DNA of 64,000 bases from Hyphomicrobiales bacterium (GCA_930633495.1 CAKNFJ010000001.1:372001-436000); one strand, 5' to 3'; counted from the first letter of the stretch, positions 16,301 to 25,712 are shown. Program-made: numbers and translations. Notes: generated by a model from the sequence alone, not told the origin.

Positions 16301-17050
16301 ATGGAATCGAACATCGTTCTCATTGTCGCGGGTCTGGCTGCCGGAGCTTTGAATTCCGTCGCGGGTGGCGGGACGTTCCTGTCGTTCCCGGCGCTGGTCT
16401 GGGTCGGCGTGCCGCCGATCATGGCGAACGCCACGGCCACCCTGGCGGCCCTGCCCGGCTATATCGGCGGCGCCTGGGGGTTCCGGAAGGATATCCGCGC
16501 GAGCGGCCCGGTCAGCCTGCGCTGGACGATTGCCATGGCCGCGCTCGGCGGGCTGCTGGGCGCATTGCTGCTGCTGGTGACGCCGAAGGAGACCTTCTCG
16601 GCTCTGGTGCCGTGGTTGCTGCTGGCCGCAACACTGATCTTCGCCGCTGGCCCGGCCCTCGTTCGCCGCGTGCTGCGGCAGGGCGGCGGCCTGCCGAAGC
16701 TGCCGGCCCTGCTGCTGTTGCTGGCCGTGTCGATCTATGGCGGCTATTTCAACGGCGGCCTCGGGATCATGCTTCTCGCCGCCTTCGGCTTCGTCGGCCT
16801 CACCAACCTGCACGAAATGAACGGGCTCAAGAGCCTGATGTCGGCCGTCCTGTCGACCGTCTCCGTCGCGACCTATTCCGCCGCCGGGCTGATCGAGTGG
16901 CGCTCGGCCCTCGTCCTCGGCGTGTCCTGCGCTCTGGGCGGCTTCATCGGGGCGCATCTCGCGCGGCGCATCACCAATATGCTGGCGCTGCGCATCTTCA
17001 TCACGCTGATCGGCCTCGGGATGGCGGTGGCTTTCTTCATGGCCCGATAG
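16301..17050 (+). CDS. TSUP-family sulfite/organosulfonate exporter (TauE/SafE-like)
   Basis: A 249-residue inner-membrane protein with about eight helices and the paired TSUP motifs AGALNSVAGGGTFLSFPAL near the N-terminus and GGYFNGGLGIMLLAAFGF in the middle. Members export sulfite, sulfoacetate or related small anions. The ATG at 16301 has AGGTGG five bases upstream; a GTG at 16292 is also in frame. It is divergent from a FadR-type regulator and convergent with the sulfatase operon, which makes sulfur-compound efflux a reasonable guess. Confidence 0.88.
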   Translation: MESNIVLIVAGLAAGALNSVAGGGTFLSFPALVWVGVPPIMANATATLAALPGYIGGAWGFRKDIRASGPVSLRWTIAMAALGGLLGALLLLVTPKETFSALVPWLLLAATLIFAAGPALVRRVLRQGGGLPKLPALLLLLAVSIYGGYFNGGLGIMLLAAFGFVGLTNLHEMNGLKSLMSAVLSTVSVATYSAAGLIEWRSALVLGVSCALGGFIGAHLARRITNMLALRIFITLIGLGMAVAFFMAR

Positions 17051-17079
17051 GGTCGAACGGGGCTCGGCGCCGACCCGCC

Positions 17080-18033
17080 TCAGCCGCTTTCGGACTCGGC
17101 CCCGGTATCCGCCACGTCGATGTCGATGTCGAACGAACGGCTCTCGCCCGGAGCCAGCAAGGGCGAGAGAGCGTTGCCGCCGCCCTCGTCGCGCCCCGTC
17201 GTGCACGGCTCGATCGACACCACGGCGGCACCCGGGCGCAGATCCCGCCAGAGCTGCAGCCAGGGCAGCTCGGCGCTATCCCATCGGAAGGCGACCGTTG
17301 CCGCCTTGCCCCGCACGGAACAGCAGGCCCGCGCTCCGGCGACACGATGCAGCGCAGCCTTCGCCGCCGCCGCCTCGGGCACCGAAAGCGGGCCTTCCAG
17401 CCGGCTTCCGTCGAGCGCAATCGTCGCGCCCTCGCCGATCATCGGGTAGCCGAGGTTGAAATGGTAGAGCGCCATGATCGGGGCAGGCTCAGCCCCGACC
17501 ACCGTGACGCGGTCGCGAATGGCGAGCGAGCCGCCGCCGATCGGTGCCTCGATGCGCCGCCGCAGGCGATAGCCGAAGCCGCCATGGGCCCAGCAGGTCG
17601 CCTCGCCCTCGCAGAACAGCCTGGGCACGCTCGCGTCCCAATCCTCGCCATAGGCGATCAGGCGTGCCGGCGCGAAGGGCGCGGAGCCGTGCAGGGGCCG
17701 GCCATCGGCGGGCTGGCGGATATGGTCGAAGCCGCAGGTGTTGAGGAAGCCGCCGAATGCCGTTCCGAAGCGGCGCTCCCGGCCAGCCGCTCCATCATCG
17801 GGCGCGCGCAGGCCCGCCGGGCTCTGCCAGGCGAGCTGGACACCGCGCCAGGACAGGGTCGCAATGTCCATCAGCCGACCTACGGTCACCCAGAAATCGA
17901 GCCCGCCGCCGGTGGAGAAAGCCAGCGCCTCGATTCCGGCTTCCGCCCCCTCGGCCAGGACGATGCGGCGCACGCTGGCGAACTGCCGCGGATCGGCGGC
18001 GAGATGGCGCGGAAAGGTCACCGCGTCCCGCAT
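17080..18033 (-). CDS. DUF4432 family protein (aldose 1-epimerase-like fold)
   Basis: A 317-residue protein resembling the DUF4432/galactose-mutarotase-like family (STGGGLDFWVTVGRLMDIATLSWRG; TCGFDH; HGGFGYRLRR; YHFNLGYP). The beta-sandwich fold binds sugars, and members are usually encoded in carbohydrate operons where they may convert anomers. The ATG at 18033 follows the sulfatase stop with a two-base gap (TGAGGATG), so it is the last gene of the leftward operon. Much longer frames in this region overlap the sulfatase and are not real. Confidence 0.75.
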   Translation of the reverse strand: MRDAVTFPRHLAADPRQFASVRRIVLAEGAEAGIEALAFSTGGGLDFWVTVGRLMDIATLSWRGVQLAWQSPAGLRAPDDGAAGRERRFGTAFGGFLNTCGFDHIRQPADGRPLHGSAPFAPARLIAYGEDWDASVPRLFCEGEATCWAHGGFGYRLRRRIEAPIGGGSLAIRDRVTVVGAEPAPIMALYHFNLGYPMIGEGATIALDGSRLEGPLSVPEAAAAKAALHRVAGARACCSVRGKAATVAFRWDSAELPWLQLWRDLRPGAAVVSIEPCTTGRDEGGGNALSPLLAPGESRSFDIDIDVADTGAESESG

Positions 18034-18035
18034 CC

Positions 18036-19562
18036 TCAGGCCACGTCTTCGCGCGCGAGCGTGACCCGGGTGAAGGCTTCGGGCGGCGCGCCGTTGGCCT
18101 CCATCAGGCGCCGCATCAGCGCCGCCAGCCGCGCCTCGACACCTGCGTCGCTCACAGGCGCCTCCTGCCCGGGATCGGTGTCGAGATCGTAGATGCGTGT
18201 CTCGGCTTCGAGCAGGGCTCCGGGGCCGTAGTTGTTGTACATGGGCGAGCGCTCGATGACCGGCACCTTGAGCAGGTTCGCCCCCTTCGTGAAGCCCAAT
18301 GGCGGCGAGATCGTCGCGCCCGCCAGTTCTTCGGGCGAGAAGGGCGAGAAGATGTGCGTCGGCATCAGCGTGTACTGGTAGAGTTCCTGCTTCGACAGAT
18401 CCTCCGGGAAGCGGTGATAGGTGTAGCGCCCGTCGGCCACGTTCACAGCGCCGCCGAAATAGCCGAACAGGACGCCGTCGCGCAGCGCCGTCCCGTCGGC
18501 CATCCGGCACAAGGAGATGCCCTCGTTCTCCGCCGGAGGCGTGGCGCCGAACAGGTCGAGGAATGTCGGCGCGAGATCGATCGACTGCGTCAGCGCCGCA
18601 GAGCGCGTGCCGGCACGTTCCGGGCTGCGCGGGTCGTGCAGGAACAGCGGGATATGGGCTACCTCCTCATAGAGGTTCATCCGGTTCTTGGCCCAGAAAT
18701 CATGCTCGCCCAGCAGGAAGCCATGATCGGTGGTGACGACGAGAGCGGTGTCCTTCCACATGTCGTTGGCGTCGAACCAGTCGAGCAACTTCCCGAGCAG
18801 GTCGTCGCACATCGCCACCACGGCATAGTAGTTGGCCCTGAGCTCCTCGCATTCCTCCGGCAGCTCGTCGACGCGGCCATAGCGCGGCCAGTCGCGGACG
18901 GGGCCGGTCCAGCCCGTGTCGAAGGCCTCCTTGAAGCGGGCCGGCGCCGTGAACGGCTCGTGCGGGTCGAAGGTCTCGATCTGCAGCAGCCAGTTGTCGG
19001 CGTCCTTGTTGCGTTCGAGGAAATCGAACCCCTCCGCGAAGCAGCGCACCGAGGGAAAATCCTCCTCCGCCTTGATGAATTCGCGGTTGACGATGTTCTG
19101 CCCGAAATAGCTGCGGCGCGCGTCGCTGAACTGGCGCGGATGGTACATCTCGCGCAGCCGTTCCCAATGCGGCTGCACCATCGCCTTCCAGCGATCGCCT
19201 TCCTGCCCGCGGACGAACTCGTAGGAATCGTAGCGGTTGTGATAGGTTGCCCCGCCATCCTCCCAATAGTGAAAATGGTCCGTGACGAGGTGGCTGTAGG
19301 TCCCCGTCTGCTTGTGCAGGATCTCGGGAAAGGCGTTGTCGAACGGTTCGAGCGGCCCCCAGCTGCGATGCAGGAAGGTCAGCCGCCCGGTGAGCATGTC
19401 GCGCCGCGCCGGCATGCAGGGCAGGCTGCCGACATGATGCTGGTCGAAGGTCACCGAACGGCGCGCCAGCCTGTCGAAATTCGGCGTCGACACGCGCTTG
19501 CCGCCATAGCAGCCCAGCATGTGGCGGTTGAGCGAGTCGAAAAGGACAAATACGGCCTTCAC
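18036..19562 (-). CDS. Sulfatase (formylglycine-dependent, alkaline-phosphatase superfamily)
   Basis: A 508-residue hydrolase with the sulfatase signature C49-M-P-A-R (SLPCMPARRDMLTGR). Its Cys49 would be oxidised to formylglycine by a maturase encoded elsewhere. Metal-site motifs are visible at the N-terminus (VLFDSLNRHMLGCYGG) and in VTTDHGFLLGEHDFW. No signal peptide is seen, so it should act in the cytoplasm on an imported sulfated compound. It sits in a carbohydrate transport operon with a PHP-type hydrolase and a mutarotase-like protein, supporting a sulfated sugar as substrate. Some family members are phosphonate monoester hydrolases, but the CxPxR motif and context favour sulfatase. 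Confidence 0.88.
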   Translation of the reverse strand: MKAVFVLFDSLNRHMLGCYGGKRVSTPNFDRLARRSVTFDQHHVGSLPCMPARRDMLTGRLTFLHRSWGPLEPFDNAFPEILHKQTGTYSHLVTDHFHYWEDGGATYHNRYDSYEFVRGQEGDRWKAMVQPHWERLREMYHPRQFSDARRSYFGQNIVNREFIKAEEDFPSVRCFAEGFDFLERNKDADNWLLQIETFDPHEPFTAPARFKEAFDTGWTGPVRDWPRYGRVDELPEECEELRANYYAVVAMCDDLLGKLLDWFDANDMWKDTALVVTTDHGFLLGEHDFWAKNRMNLYEEVAHIPLFLHDPRSPERAGTRSAALTQSIDLAPTFLDLFGATPPAENEGISLCRMADGTALRDGVLFGYFGGAVNVADGRYTYHRFPEDLSKQELYQYTLMPTHIFSPFSPEELAGATISPPLGFTKGANLLKVPVIERSPMYNNYGPGALLEAETRIYDLDTDPGQEAPVSDAGVEARLAALMRRLMEANGAPPEAFTRVTLAREDVA

Positions 19563-19593
19563 GTTGATCTCCGGCTCTGTCTCGCTGGGCGGG

Positions 19594-20430
19594 CTACTTC
19601 ACAGCCCCCTGGGTGAGACCTTTGACGATGTAGCGTTGGGCGAAGAGCATCACGAGCAAGGCTGGCAGCATGGCGAGACCCGCGCTCGCCGCCATCTGGG
19701 TGTACTGGATCTCGAACTCCTGGGCGAACTTGGCGATCGCGACGGGCACCGTCGCGGTCTGCTTCATGCTCAGCGCCAGGGAGACGGCGAACTCGTTCCA
19801 GGAAAAGACGAAGGTGAGGACCGACGTCGCCGCCAGGCCCGGCGCCACGATCGGCAGCACGACGTTCCAGAGCAGGACCGGCGTCGTCGCGCCGTCCATC
19901 AGCGCGGCCTCCTCGAGCTCCTTCGGCACCTCGCGCACGAAGACGCTCATCAGCCAGATCGCCATCGGCAGGTTGAGCGTCGCATGCGCTAGGATCAGGC
20001 CGGTGAAGCTGTTCTCCAGCCCGACCGCACGCGACATGGTGAACCAGGCGCTGGCGAGCGCCACCGGCGGGATCATGTGGAAGACCAGCGTCCAGGCGAG
20101 GAAGAGCTGCACGATCCACCGGCGCCAGCGGGTGCGATTGAGCGAAAAGGCCGCCAGCGTCGCCACGCCGACGCAGAGCAGCGTGCTTGCCGTCCCCACG
20201 ATGATCGAGTTGCGATAATTGACCAGGAATTCGGAGGTCTTGGAGAACAGCACCTCCCGGAAACTGAACAGCACCGGCGAGAAGGCCACCTCGCCCATCA
20301 GCAGCGAGATCTGGGTGCGGAAGCCGGCCGCGACGGTCCAGACGACCGGCACCAGTACGATCGCGGCGCAGATGATCAGCGCGACATGGATTCGCCATGC
20401 GGATGCGGCTCCCCCCGTTCCGCCGCTCAT
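19594..20430 (-). CDS. Sugar ABC transporter permease (MalG-like)
   Basis: A 278-residue permease with six helices and the ATPase-contact loop EVPKELEEAALMDGATTPVL (EAA motif). This is the CUT1 carbohydrate transporter type. It overlaps the preceding permease gene by four bases and is followed after 31 bases by the sulfatase. It forms the channel with the MalF-like subunit. Confidence 0.92.
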   Translation of the reverse strand: MSGGTGGAASAWRIHVALIICAAIVLVPVVWTVAAGFRTQISLLMGEVAFSPVLFSFREVLFSKTSEFLVNYRNSIIVGTASTLLCVGVATLAAFSLNRTRWRRWIVQLFLAWTLVFHMIPPVALASAWFTMSRAVGLENSFTGLILAHATLNLPMAIWLMSVFVREVPKELEEAALMDGATTPVLLWNVVLPIVAPGLAATSVLTFVFSWNEFAVSLALSMKQTATVPVAIAKFAQEFEIQYTQMAASAGLAMLPALLVMLFAQRYIVKGLTQGAVK

Positions 20431-21356
20431 GCCTGGCTCTCCGAACGGCGGCGCGCCGACAGCGCCACCACCAGCAGCAGGCAGACCAGGAAGATGACCG
20501 TGACCGACATCGCCGAGCCGTAGCCGGCCTTATCCTCGGTGAAGAAGCGCTGGTAGAGCGTGAAGCTGATCACTTCCGTCGCCGTGCCAGGGCCGCCCTT
20601 GGTCAGGAGATAGACCTCGTCGAAGACCTTGAGGGCGAGGATCAGGCGGAAGGCGAAGGTGACGACGATGGTCGGCACCATCAGCGGCAAGGTCACATGC
20701 AGCAGTTCCTGCCAGGGGCTCGCCCCGTCGATCTTGGCGGCCTCGTAGACGTCCTGCGGCAGCGACTCCAGCCCCGCCAGGAACAGCAGGAAGCAGAACG
20801 GCGTCCAGTGCCAGATGTCGACGGCGATGACCGACAGCAGCGCGGTCGAGGCGCTGCCGAGCCAGTCGACCGGCGCGATGCCGACAAGGTCGAGCAGCTT
20901 GTTGGCCAGCCCGAAATCGTAGTTGAGCATCAGCTTCCAGATCGCGCCGATGACGATGCCGGGGATCAGGATCGGCAGGATGAAGATCGTCCGGTAGAGG
21001 ACGCGCCCCCGGCTCACCTTGCTCACCAGCAGCGCCAGCGCGAAGCCGAGGACCATCTGCCCCGTCACGGCCCCGAGGGCGAACAGAACCGTGTTCCAGA
21101 GGCCGGCGCCGAACAGCGCGTCGCCGAACATGGCGCGATAATGATCGAGCCCCGCCCATGTCCGCACCGCCCGGCCGTCGACCCAGGCGACGTTCTGGAA
21201 ACTGGTGAGGAAGAGGCCGACCAGCGGGACGATGCTGAGCGCCAGCATCATCAGCAGCGCGGGCGAGAGCGTCAGCCAGCGCCAGAAGCGCTGATCGCCG
21301 TTCTCGACCGGTTCAGCGGCGCCCAATCGTCCGCTCCTCGTCGCCGCCTGTGCCAT
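20427..21356 (-). CDS. Sugar ABC transporter permease (MalF-like)
   Basis: A 309-residue CUT1-type permease with about six helices and the EAA loop PQDVYEAAKIDGASPWQELL. It is located 25 bases after the solute-binding protein gene and overlaps the MalG-like gene. No ATPase gene is present in this operon, so the transporter must borrow one encoded elsewhere. Confidence 0.92.
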   Translation of the reverse strand: MAQAATRSGRLGAAEPVENGDQRFWRWLTLSPALLMMLALSIVPLVGLFLTSFQNVAWVDGRAVRTWAGLDHYRAMFGDALFGAGLWNTVLFALGAVTGQMVLGFALALLVSKVSRGRVLYRTIFILPILIPGIVIGAIWKLMLNYDFGLANKLLDLVGIAPVDWLGSASTALLSVIAVDIWHWTPFCFLLFLAGLESLPQDVYEAAKIDGASPWQELLHVTLPLMVPTIVVTFAFRLILALKVFDEVYLLTKGGPGTATEVISFTLYQRFFTEDKAGYGSAMSVTVIFLVCLLLVVALSARRRSESQA

Positions 21357-21381
21357 GATCGGCTTCTCTCTCCTCCCCGCT

Positions 21382-22740
21382 TCACTTCAGCGGCTGGAGC
21401 GCGCCGCTCTTGTAGGCGTTCCGATTCATGACCTTGTGGATCTCGTCGGCCATGCCGTTGAGGGCATCGACGCTGGAGATCTCGCCGGCAACCGCCCGGT
21501 TGAGCCCGATCTCGAGCACGGCGATGACCTCGCTCGCCTCCGGGAACTGGTAGATGTTGACCGCATTCGGCAGCGCCTGGGCCAACGGCTTCATCCAGCG
21601 ATATTTGCGCTCGTCGGCGATCGGCTCCTTGTAGACCGCCGCATGGACCGGGATGCCGCCGGCCTTCGCGGTCTCCAGCTGGGCATCCTTGGTCTGGAAC
21701 CAGCGCAGGAACTCGACAGCCGCGCGCTTGCGGTCGTCCGGCACGTTGCGGGATATGCCGGCGAGCCAATGCCCCAGCCCCGGCGCGGTCGGCAGGCCGG
21801 GCGCGGAGGGCGGCGGCGCCCATTCGATCTTGTCGACGACGACCGATTTGTTCGGGTCGTCCATCTGCGACCAGGCGGCGATCACCATCATGATGTGAGC
21901 GGCGTGGCCGGTCACCATCGCCTGGATCACCTCGGCCTGGTCCGAGGCCGCCGTCTTGGGATGGCCCGCCGTGCGCGCCAGCCGGATGTAGTAGTCGAGC
22001 GCCTCGCGTCCCTGAGCCGAATTCAGGGTCACCGAATAGTCGCCGGCCGACTGGTCCTTGAAGATGCCGCCGCCGAAACCGTAGAGATAGGGGTAGAAAT
22101 CATAGGCCACCGTATGCGGGCCACGGGCGCCGCGCTGGACGATGCCGTACATGCCCGGCGGCTTGTGGAATTTGCGCGCATTCGCCTCGAGCTCGGCGAA
22201 GGTCTTGGGCGCGGAGAGCCCAGCCTGCTTGTAGAGGTCGCCGCGGTAATAGAGCATCGGGATCAGCGGCGAGACGGGGATCGACATCAGCTTGCCGTCG
22301 GCCGTCACGGTCTTCTTCTGGGCGTTGTAATAGATCGTGTCGCCGAGCGTGTAGACCTCGGGGTCGAGCTTGAAGCCCGGATCGATATCCGTGATCGGCT
22401 CGACGAACCCGCCGGCATACATCTCGGCGAACCAGCCGGAATTCATGATCAGGATGTCGTACTGGCCGCGCGCCGAGCGGACCGAATTGCGCTGCTTCTC
22501 GAGCGATCCGGCGAAGGGATTGACGTCGAGCTCGACCTTGTTGCCCGTCGCCGCCTCATAGGCCTCGACCGTGCGGCGGAAGCTCTCGAACCAGGGCGAC
22601 TGGTTCACGACGATGGTGATGGGCGCAAGCCCCTTGGCATAGAGCGGCCGGATGCCGCCGGCACCGAGAGCCGTGCCGAGGCCGGCTGCGCCAATCCCCT
22701 TCAGGAGCGTGCGTCGGGGAATGCGAAAGTCGAAACTCAT
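21382..22740 (-). CDS. Sugar ABC transporter substrate-binding protein (family 1), Tat-exported
   Basis: A 452-residue periplasmic binding protein. The N-terminus holds a twin-arginine signal (IPRRTLLKGIGAAGLGTALG), so it is probably folded before export by the Tat system. The rest matches family 1 sugar-binding proteins (MalE/UgpB type). The start at 22740 is chosen because AGGAGG lies seven bases upstream (AGGAGGATGACATG). It supplies the two permeases encoded next. Ligand unknown; operon context suggests a sulfated or amino sugar. Confidence 0.9.
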   Translation of the reverse strand: MSFDFRIPRRTLLKGIGAAGLGTALGAGGIRPLYAKGLAPITIVVNQSPWFESFRRTVEAYEAATGNKVELDVNPFAGSLEKQRNSVRSARGQYDILIMNSGWFAEMYAGGFVEPITDIDPGFKLDPEVYTLGDTIYYNAQKKTVTADGKLMSIPVSPLIPMLYYRGDLYKQAGLSAPKTFAELEANARKFHKPPGMYGIVQRGARGPHTVAYDFYPYLYGFGGGIFKDQSAGDYSVTLNSAQGREALDYYIRLARTAGHPKTAASDQAEVIQAMVTGHAAHIMMVIAAWSQMDDPNKSVVVDKIEWAPPPSAPGLPTAPGLGHWLAGISRNVPDDRKRAAVEFLRWFQTKDAQLETAKAGGIPVHAAVYKEPIADERKYRWMKPLAQALPNAVNIYQFPEASEVIAVLEIGLNRAVAGEISSVDALNGMADEIHKVMNRNAYKSGALQPLK

Positions 22741-22810
22741 GTCATCCTCCTGCAAAACCGTTCAACGTCACGCGCCGATGCATCATCGACCGTGGCTCAC
22801 CTTCACGTCC

Positions 22811-24361
22811 TCATCGGCAAAACACCGGGCTGGCCCATGCCCACTGCCCATTGGCCTGACGCATCCGAACATACACCCAATCGCCCCGGCGCAACGGCTC
22901 CAGAGCGAGCTGTCCCCGCCATTGCCACTGGTGCGGGCGGGGCAGCGGATGCAGCCTGAAGGCCGGGCTGTCGATCGGGCCGAGATTGCCCGAGAGCGCC
23001 CCCTCCAGGAGCCGTTCCGCCGTGGCCGAGAACTGCTGGCCGTTCGCTTCGAGCACGATCCGGGCTCCCTGCCCCAGCCGCACGCGCGCCGCGATCGCCT
23101 GCATCGCCGGCGTCATGTTGTTCGGGTTCGATGCGGCCGTGACCGAGAAGGCGATCCTCTCCCCCTCCAATGCGACCCGGTCCTCGTCCTGCCCGTCGGC
23201 ATCGCCCTCGAGCGGCGAGACGACCTCGGCGCCGCGCAGGCGCGGCTCGACCGAGAGGATCTCCCCGCCCTCGATCCGCAGCGACCCGACCCAGCGATGC
23301 GTCTTGCCGCGCGCGCCCCAGCCCAGTTCCAGCACCACGATCGTTTCGAACATGCCGTTCCCGCCATCGATCACAGCGGCCTCGACATCAGGCGTCACCC
23401 GCCGCAGGAGCGTGCCGTTGCGGATGATGTCGATATAGTCGATCTGCCCCGGCGCGGCGGCTTCGAGGCGCAGCGTCGCATCCGCGCCCGGCTCGGTCTC
23501 GCCGCCCGGCACAGCCCCGCCGAGGGTGAAGAACAGATGGGCGTTGTCGCCGGTCAGCGCGCCCGTCCGCCGGCGCATGATCGCGTCCCAGATCACGCCG
23601 CGCTCACCGCTTTCGGCATAGACCACGGAGCGCCCATGCCCATAGGAACCGGGATAGCCGCTGTGATGGTCGGTATTGCCGAGGAAGCCGAAGCGATGCC
23701 CGAGGTTGAGGCCATATCGGGCGGTCGCGTGGCCGTCGCTCGGCCCCATCGAATGCAGGAAGGGCCGATCCATCACCGATGTCTCGGAGCAGCCATGCAT
23801 GGACAGGATCTCCAGCACCGGCGACAGCTCCGGATCGAAGGAGGACCAGTTGATGCCGCGTGCACCCAGCCGGTAGCCGATATGGTGCGGGAAGGCGAAA
23901 GCACCCTCGCCCGCCTCCGCCCGCAGCAGGCGCTTCAGCTGCGCCGGCGTATCCGCCTTGAGGATCGGGCGCGGCGCGAGATCGCGATACACGATCGTAT
24001 AGTCGCCATGGGCGAAGGAATGGATCTCGTAGCCCGGAAACACGATGAAGCGGCCGGGCTCGTCCGCCGCGGCGAGCGTCGCGAAATGCTCCGGCCAGAG
24101 CGCCTCCAGCCGGGCGAAGCCCTTGACGTGAAAATCGACGATATGGGCGACGCTGGCATCGTCGACCGGCATGTCCGGCCAGTAGGCATGCCCCGTCACC
24201 GAGACGAAATCGAGCTGCCGGCGCGCCCGCTTCAGCGCCTGTTCGAGGCTGCCATGTCCGTAGGAAATGCCGCAGTGATTATGCAGGTCGCCATAGAAGG
24301 GCCTGAGACCCGCCGCGGCGGCAAGAGGCGACAGCCTTTCCGGTAAACGCTCACCGAGCAT
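22811..24361 (-). CDS. PHP-fold / CehA-McbA-like metallohydrolase
   Basis: A 516-residue protein. The N-terminal half resembles PHP-type metal-dependent hydrolases with FYGDLHNH (His27, His29), VSVTGHAYW (His58), IVFPGYEIHSF and GNTDHHSGYPGSYGHG as metal-ligand clusters. The C-terminal half (about 300-516) looks like a beta-rich accessory region. No signal peptide is evident. Family members cleave phosphoesters or other esters and amides. It is the first gene of the leftward operon, 70 bases before the binding protein. In this context it could remove a substituent from the imported sugar; the true substrate is not known. Confidence 0.75.
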   Translation of the reverse strand: MLGERLPERLSPLAAAAGLRPFYGDLHNHCGISYGHGSLEQALKRARRQLDFVSVTGHAYWPDMPVDDASVAHIVDFHVKGFARLEALWPEHFATLAAADEPGRFIVFPGYEIHSFAHGDYTIVYRDLAPRPILKADTPAQLKRLLRAEAGEGAFAFPHHIGYRLGARGINWSSFDPELSPVLEILSMHGCSETSVMDRPFLHSMGPSDGHATARYGLNLGHRFGFLGNTDHHSGYPGSYGHGRSVVYAESGERGVIWDAIMRRRTGALTGDNAHLFFTLGGAVPGGETEPGADATLRLEAAAPGQIDYIDIIRNGTLLRRVTPDVEAAVIDGGNGMFETIVVLELGWGARGKTHRWVGSLRIEGGEILSVEPRLRGAEVVSPLEGDADGQDEDRVALEGERIAFSVTAASNPNNMTPAMQAIAARVRLGQGARIVLEANGQQFSATAERLLEGALSGNLGPIDSPAFRLHPLPRPHQWQWRGQLALEPLRRGDWVYVRMRQANGQWAWASPVFCR

Positions 24362-24415
24362 GCCGTTTCCACCCGCCTATCGATCCCACGGAGAGCGACC
24401 GTATCGGAGATCAAT

Positions 24416-24431
24416 ATATATTGCAATGTAT
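24416..24431. promoter_or_regulatory. Operator-like palindrome upstream of the PHP/sulfatase operon
   Basis: ATATATTGCAATGTAT is a 16-bp palindrome with one mismatched pair centred on TTGCAA. It lies in the AT-rich gap between the regulator stop (24450) and the first operon gene (24361). Related TTGCA/TTGTA elements occur upstream of the regulator at 25694-25712. This is the most likely binding site for the adjacent GntR/LacI-type repressor; promoter boxes could not be fixed. Confidence 0.45.
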
Positions 24432-24449
24432 CTGAAACAGCGTGAATCG

Positions 24450-25553
24450 TCAGCCGGCAGAGGGGCTCGCCGTGCTTTCCCGAACAACCTGATCGCAGCG
24501 CAGATAGACGATCTGTGGTGCGAGAAGCGGCTGCTCGATCCGCCGCCTGATCGCCTCGACCAGCTTCTCGGCAGCCTTGCGCTGCGAACTGCCGGCGATG
24601 GTCATCACGCCGAGATGCTCGGTCGGAACATCGCGATGTCCGAGCACGACGACACTCAACTGCTCGGGACATGCAATCCCAAGCTGCCGCAGCCCCTGGG
24701 TGAAGCCGAGCGTGTCGGAAATTCCAAGCGTCAGCAGCGCCGTGAACGGCAACCGCCCCTCTTCGCTCAAAAGTGGCGCCAGCGCGTCCACGACGGCCTC
24801 CTGCGCGCCATGGCTGGGGTGATGGACCCGATCCAGAACGATCGGCGGATGAAAGCTGAAGCGGTCGCGATCGACGACCGCATGGCGTCCGAAGGCGCGC
24901 CGCGCCGCGAGAATCGGCTGAGCCACCGTATTGATCGAAACCAGGCCGAAGGAGCGATGCCCAAGATCGATGAGATGGCGCAGCGCCATCTCGAGCGCAT
25001 CCTCCCAATCGGTTCCGATGCGGTCGACATCGACGCCGGCCACGGTATGGCCGTCGACCACCAGCGCCTTCGTCTTCTGCTGGAGCAGATGGAGAAGGCG
25101 GATCGGAATGCTCTCGTAATGCGATTGCAGCACGACCGCATCGAAATCGGGAATGGAGCTGAGGATCTCCAGCAGATGATCGGTGTGGTGATAGGAGATC
25201 TGCACCACCTTGGCGTCGTGTCGCGACATCTCCTGCACGATGTCGCTCTGCACCCGAATGCAACGCTCGTTCATGCTGGCATTGGACAGGATGAGCAGGC
25301 TGTCGAGCCCATTCTCACGGCCGGTTTCGCCGTCGCGCACGCCTCCGCCGCGGGTGACATAGGTGCCGCGCCCGACCTGCGACACCAGCAGCCCCTCGCC
25401 TCGCAGGCGGTCGAGCGCCTCCTGCACGGTCGCCTGGCTGACCTGATGCTTCTTCATCAGGTCGCGCACGGTCGGCAGGCGCGCACCGTCATCGAGCCTC
25501 TCGATCATGTCGTGGAGGGTCTTGAAGACGATATTCGCCGATCCGTTGCGCAT
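24450..25553 (-). CDS. GntR-type HTH / LacI-type sensor transcriptional regulator
   Basis: A 367-residue chimera of the AraR kind. An N-terminal GntR winged helix (LPTVRDLMKKHQVSQATVQE..LRGEGLLVSQVGRGTYV) is joined to a periplasmic-binding-protein-like domain of the LacI family (about 95-360; GTDWEDALEMALRHLIDLGHRS, GISDTLGFTQGLRQLGI). Such proteins repress sugar operons until a sugar ligand binds. The start at 25553 is preferred for its GAGAGGAG five bases upstream, which makes the longer upstream frame unnecessary. It sits between the two divergent sugar operons and probably controls both. Confidence 0.87.
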   Translation of the reverse strand: MRNGSANIVFKTLHDMIERLDDGARLPTVRDLMKKHQVSQATVQEALDRLRGEGLLVSQVGRGTYVTRGGGVRDGETGRENGLDSLLILSNASMNERCIRVQSDIVQEMSRHDAKVVQISYHHTDHLLEILSSIPDFDAVVLQSHYESIPIRLLHLLQQKTKALVVDGHTVAGVDVDRIGTDWEDALEMALRHLIDLGHRSFGLVSINTVAQPILAARRAFGRHAVVDRDRFSFHPPIVLDRVHHPSHGAQEAVVDALAPLLSEEGRLPFTALLTLGISDTLGFTQGLRQLGIACPEQLSVVVLGHRDVPTEHLGVMTIAGSSQRKAAEKLVEAIRRRIEQPLLAPQIVYLRCDQVVRESTASPSAG

Positions 25554-25674
25554 CAGGCTCCTCTCCATCGCCTTCCGCCGCGACTCCGCAGCCGGCCGGT
25601 AAACGCCTTCGCCGCATACAATCGCCCTCGACCGACCGCAACCATGCGCGCCGCCGGGCGATCCGGCGAAGCGC

Positions 25675-25712
25675 ATTATACGGAAACCAATACAAATTGC
25701 ACTTTACAATTC
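25675..25712 (-). promoter_or_regulatory. Candidate promoter/operator of the regulator gene
   Basis: Read leftward, a perfect TATAAT (25680-25675) forms a -10 box for the regulator gene, but no strong -35 lies 17 bases upstream. The preceding AT-rich stretch contains TTGTA twice, 14 bases apart, and the inverted pair AATTG/CAATT. It shares TGCAAT with the palindrome at 24416, so autoregulation is possible. Confidence 0.4.

Noticed and set aside
17757..19616. Long rightward open frame opposite the sulfatase
   Set aside because: Antisense to the sulfatase and DUF4432 genes; no recognisable domain.
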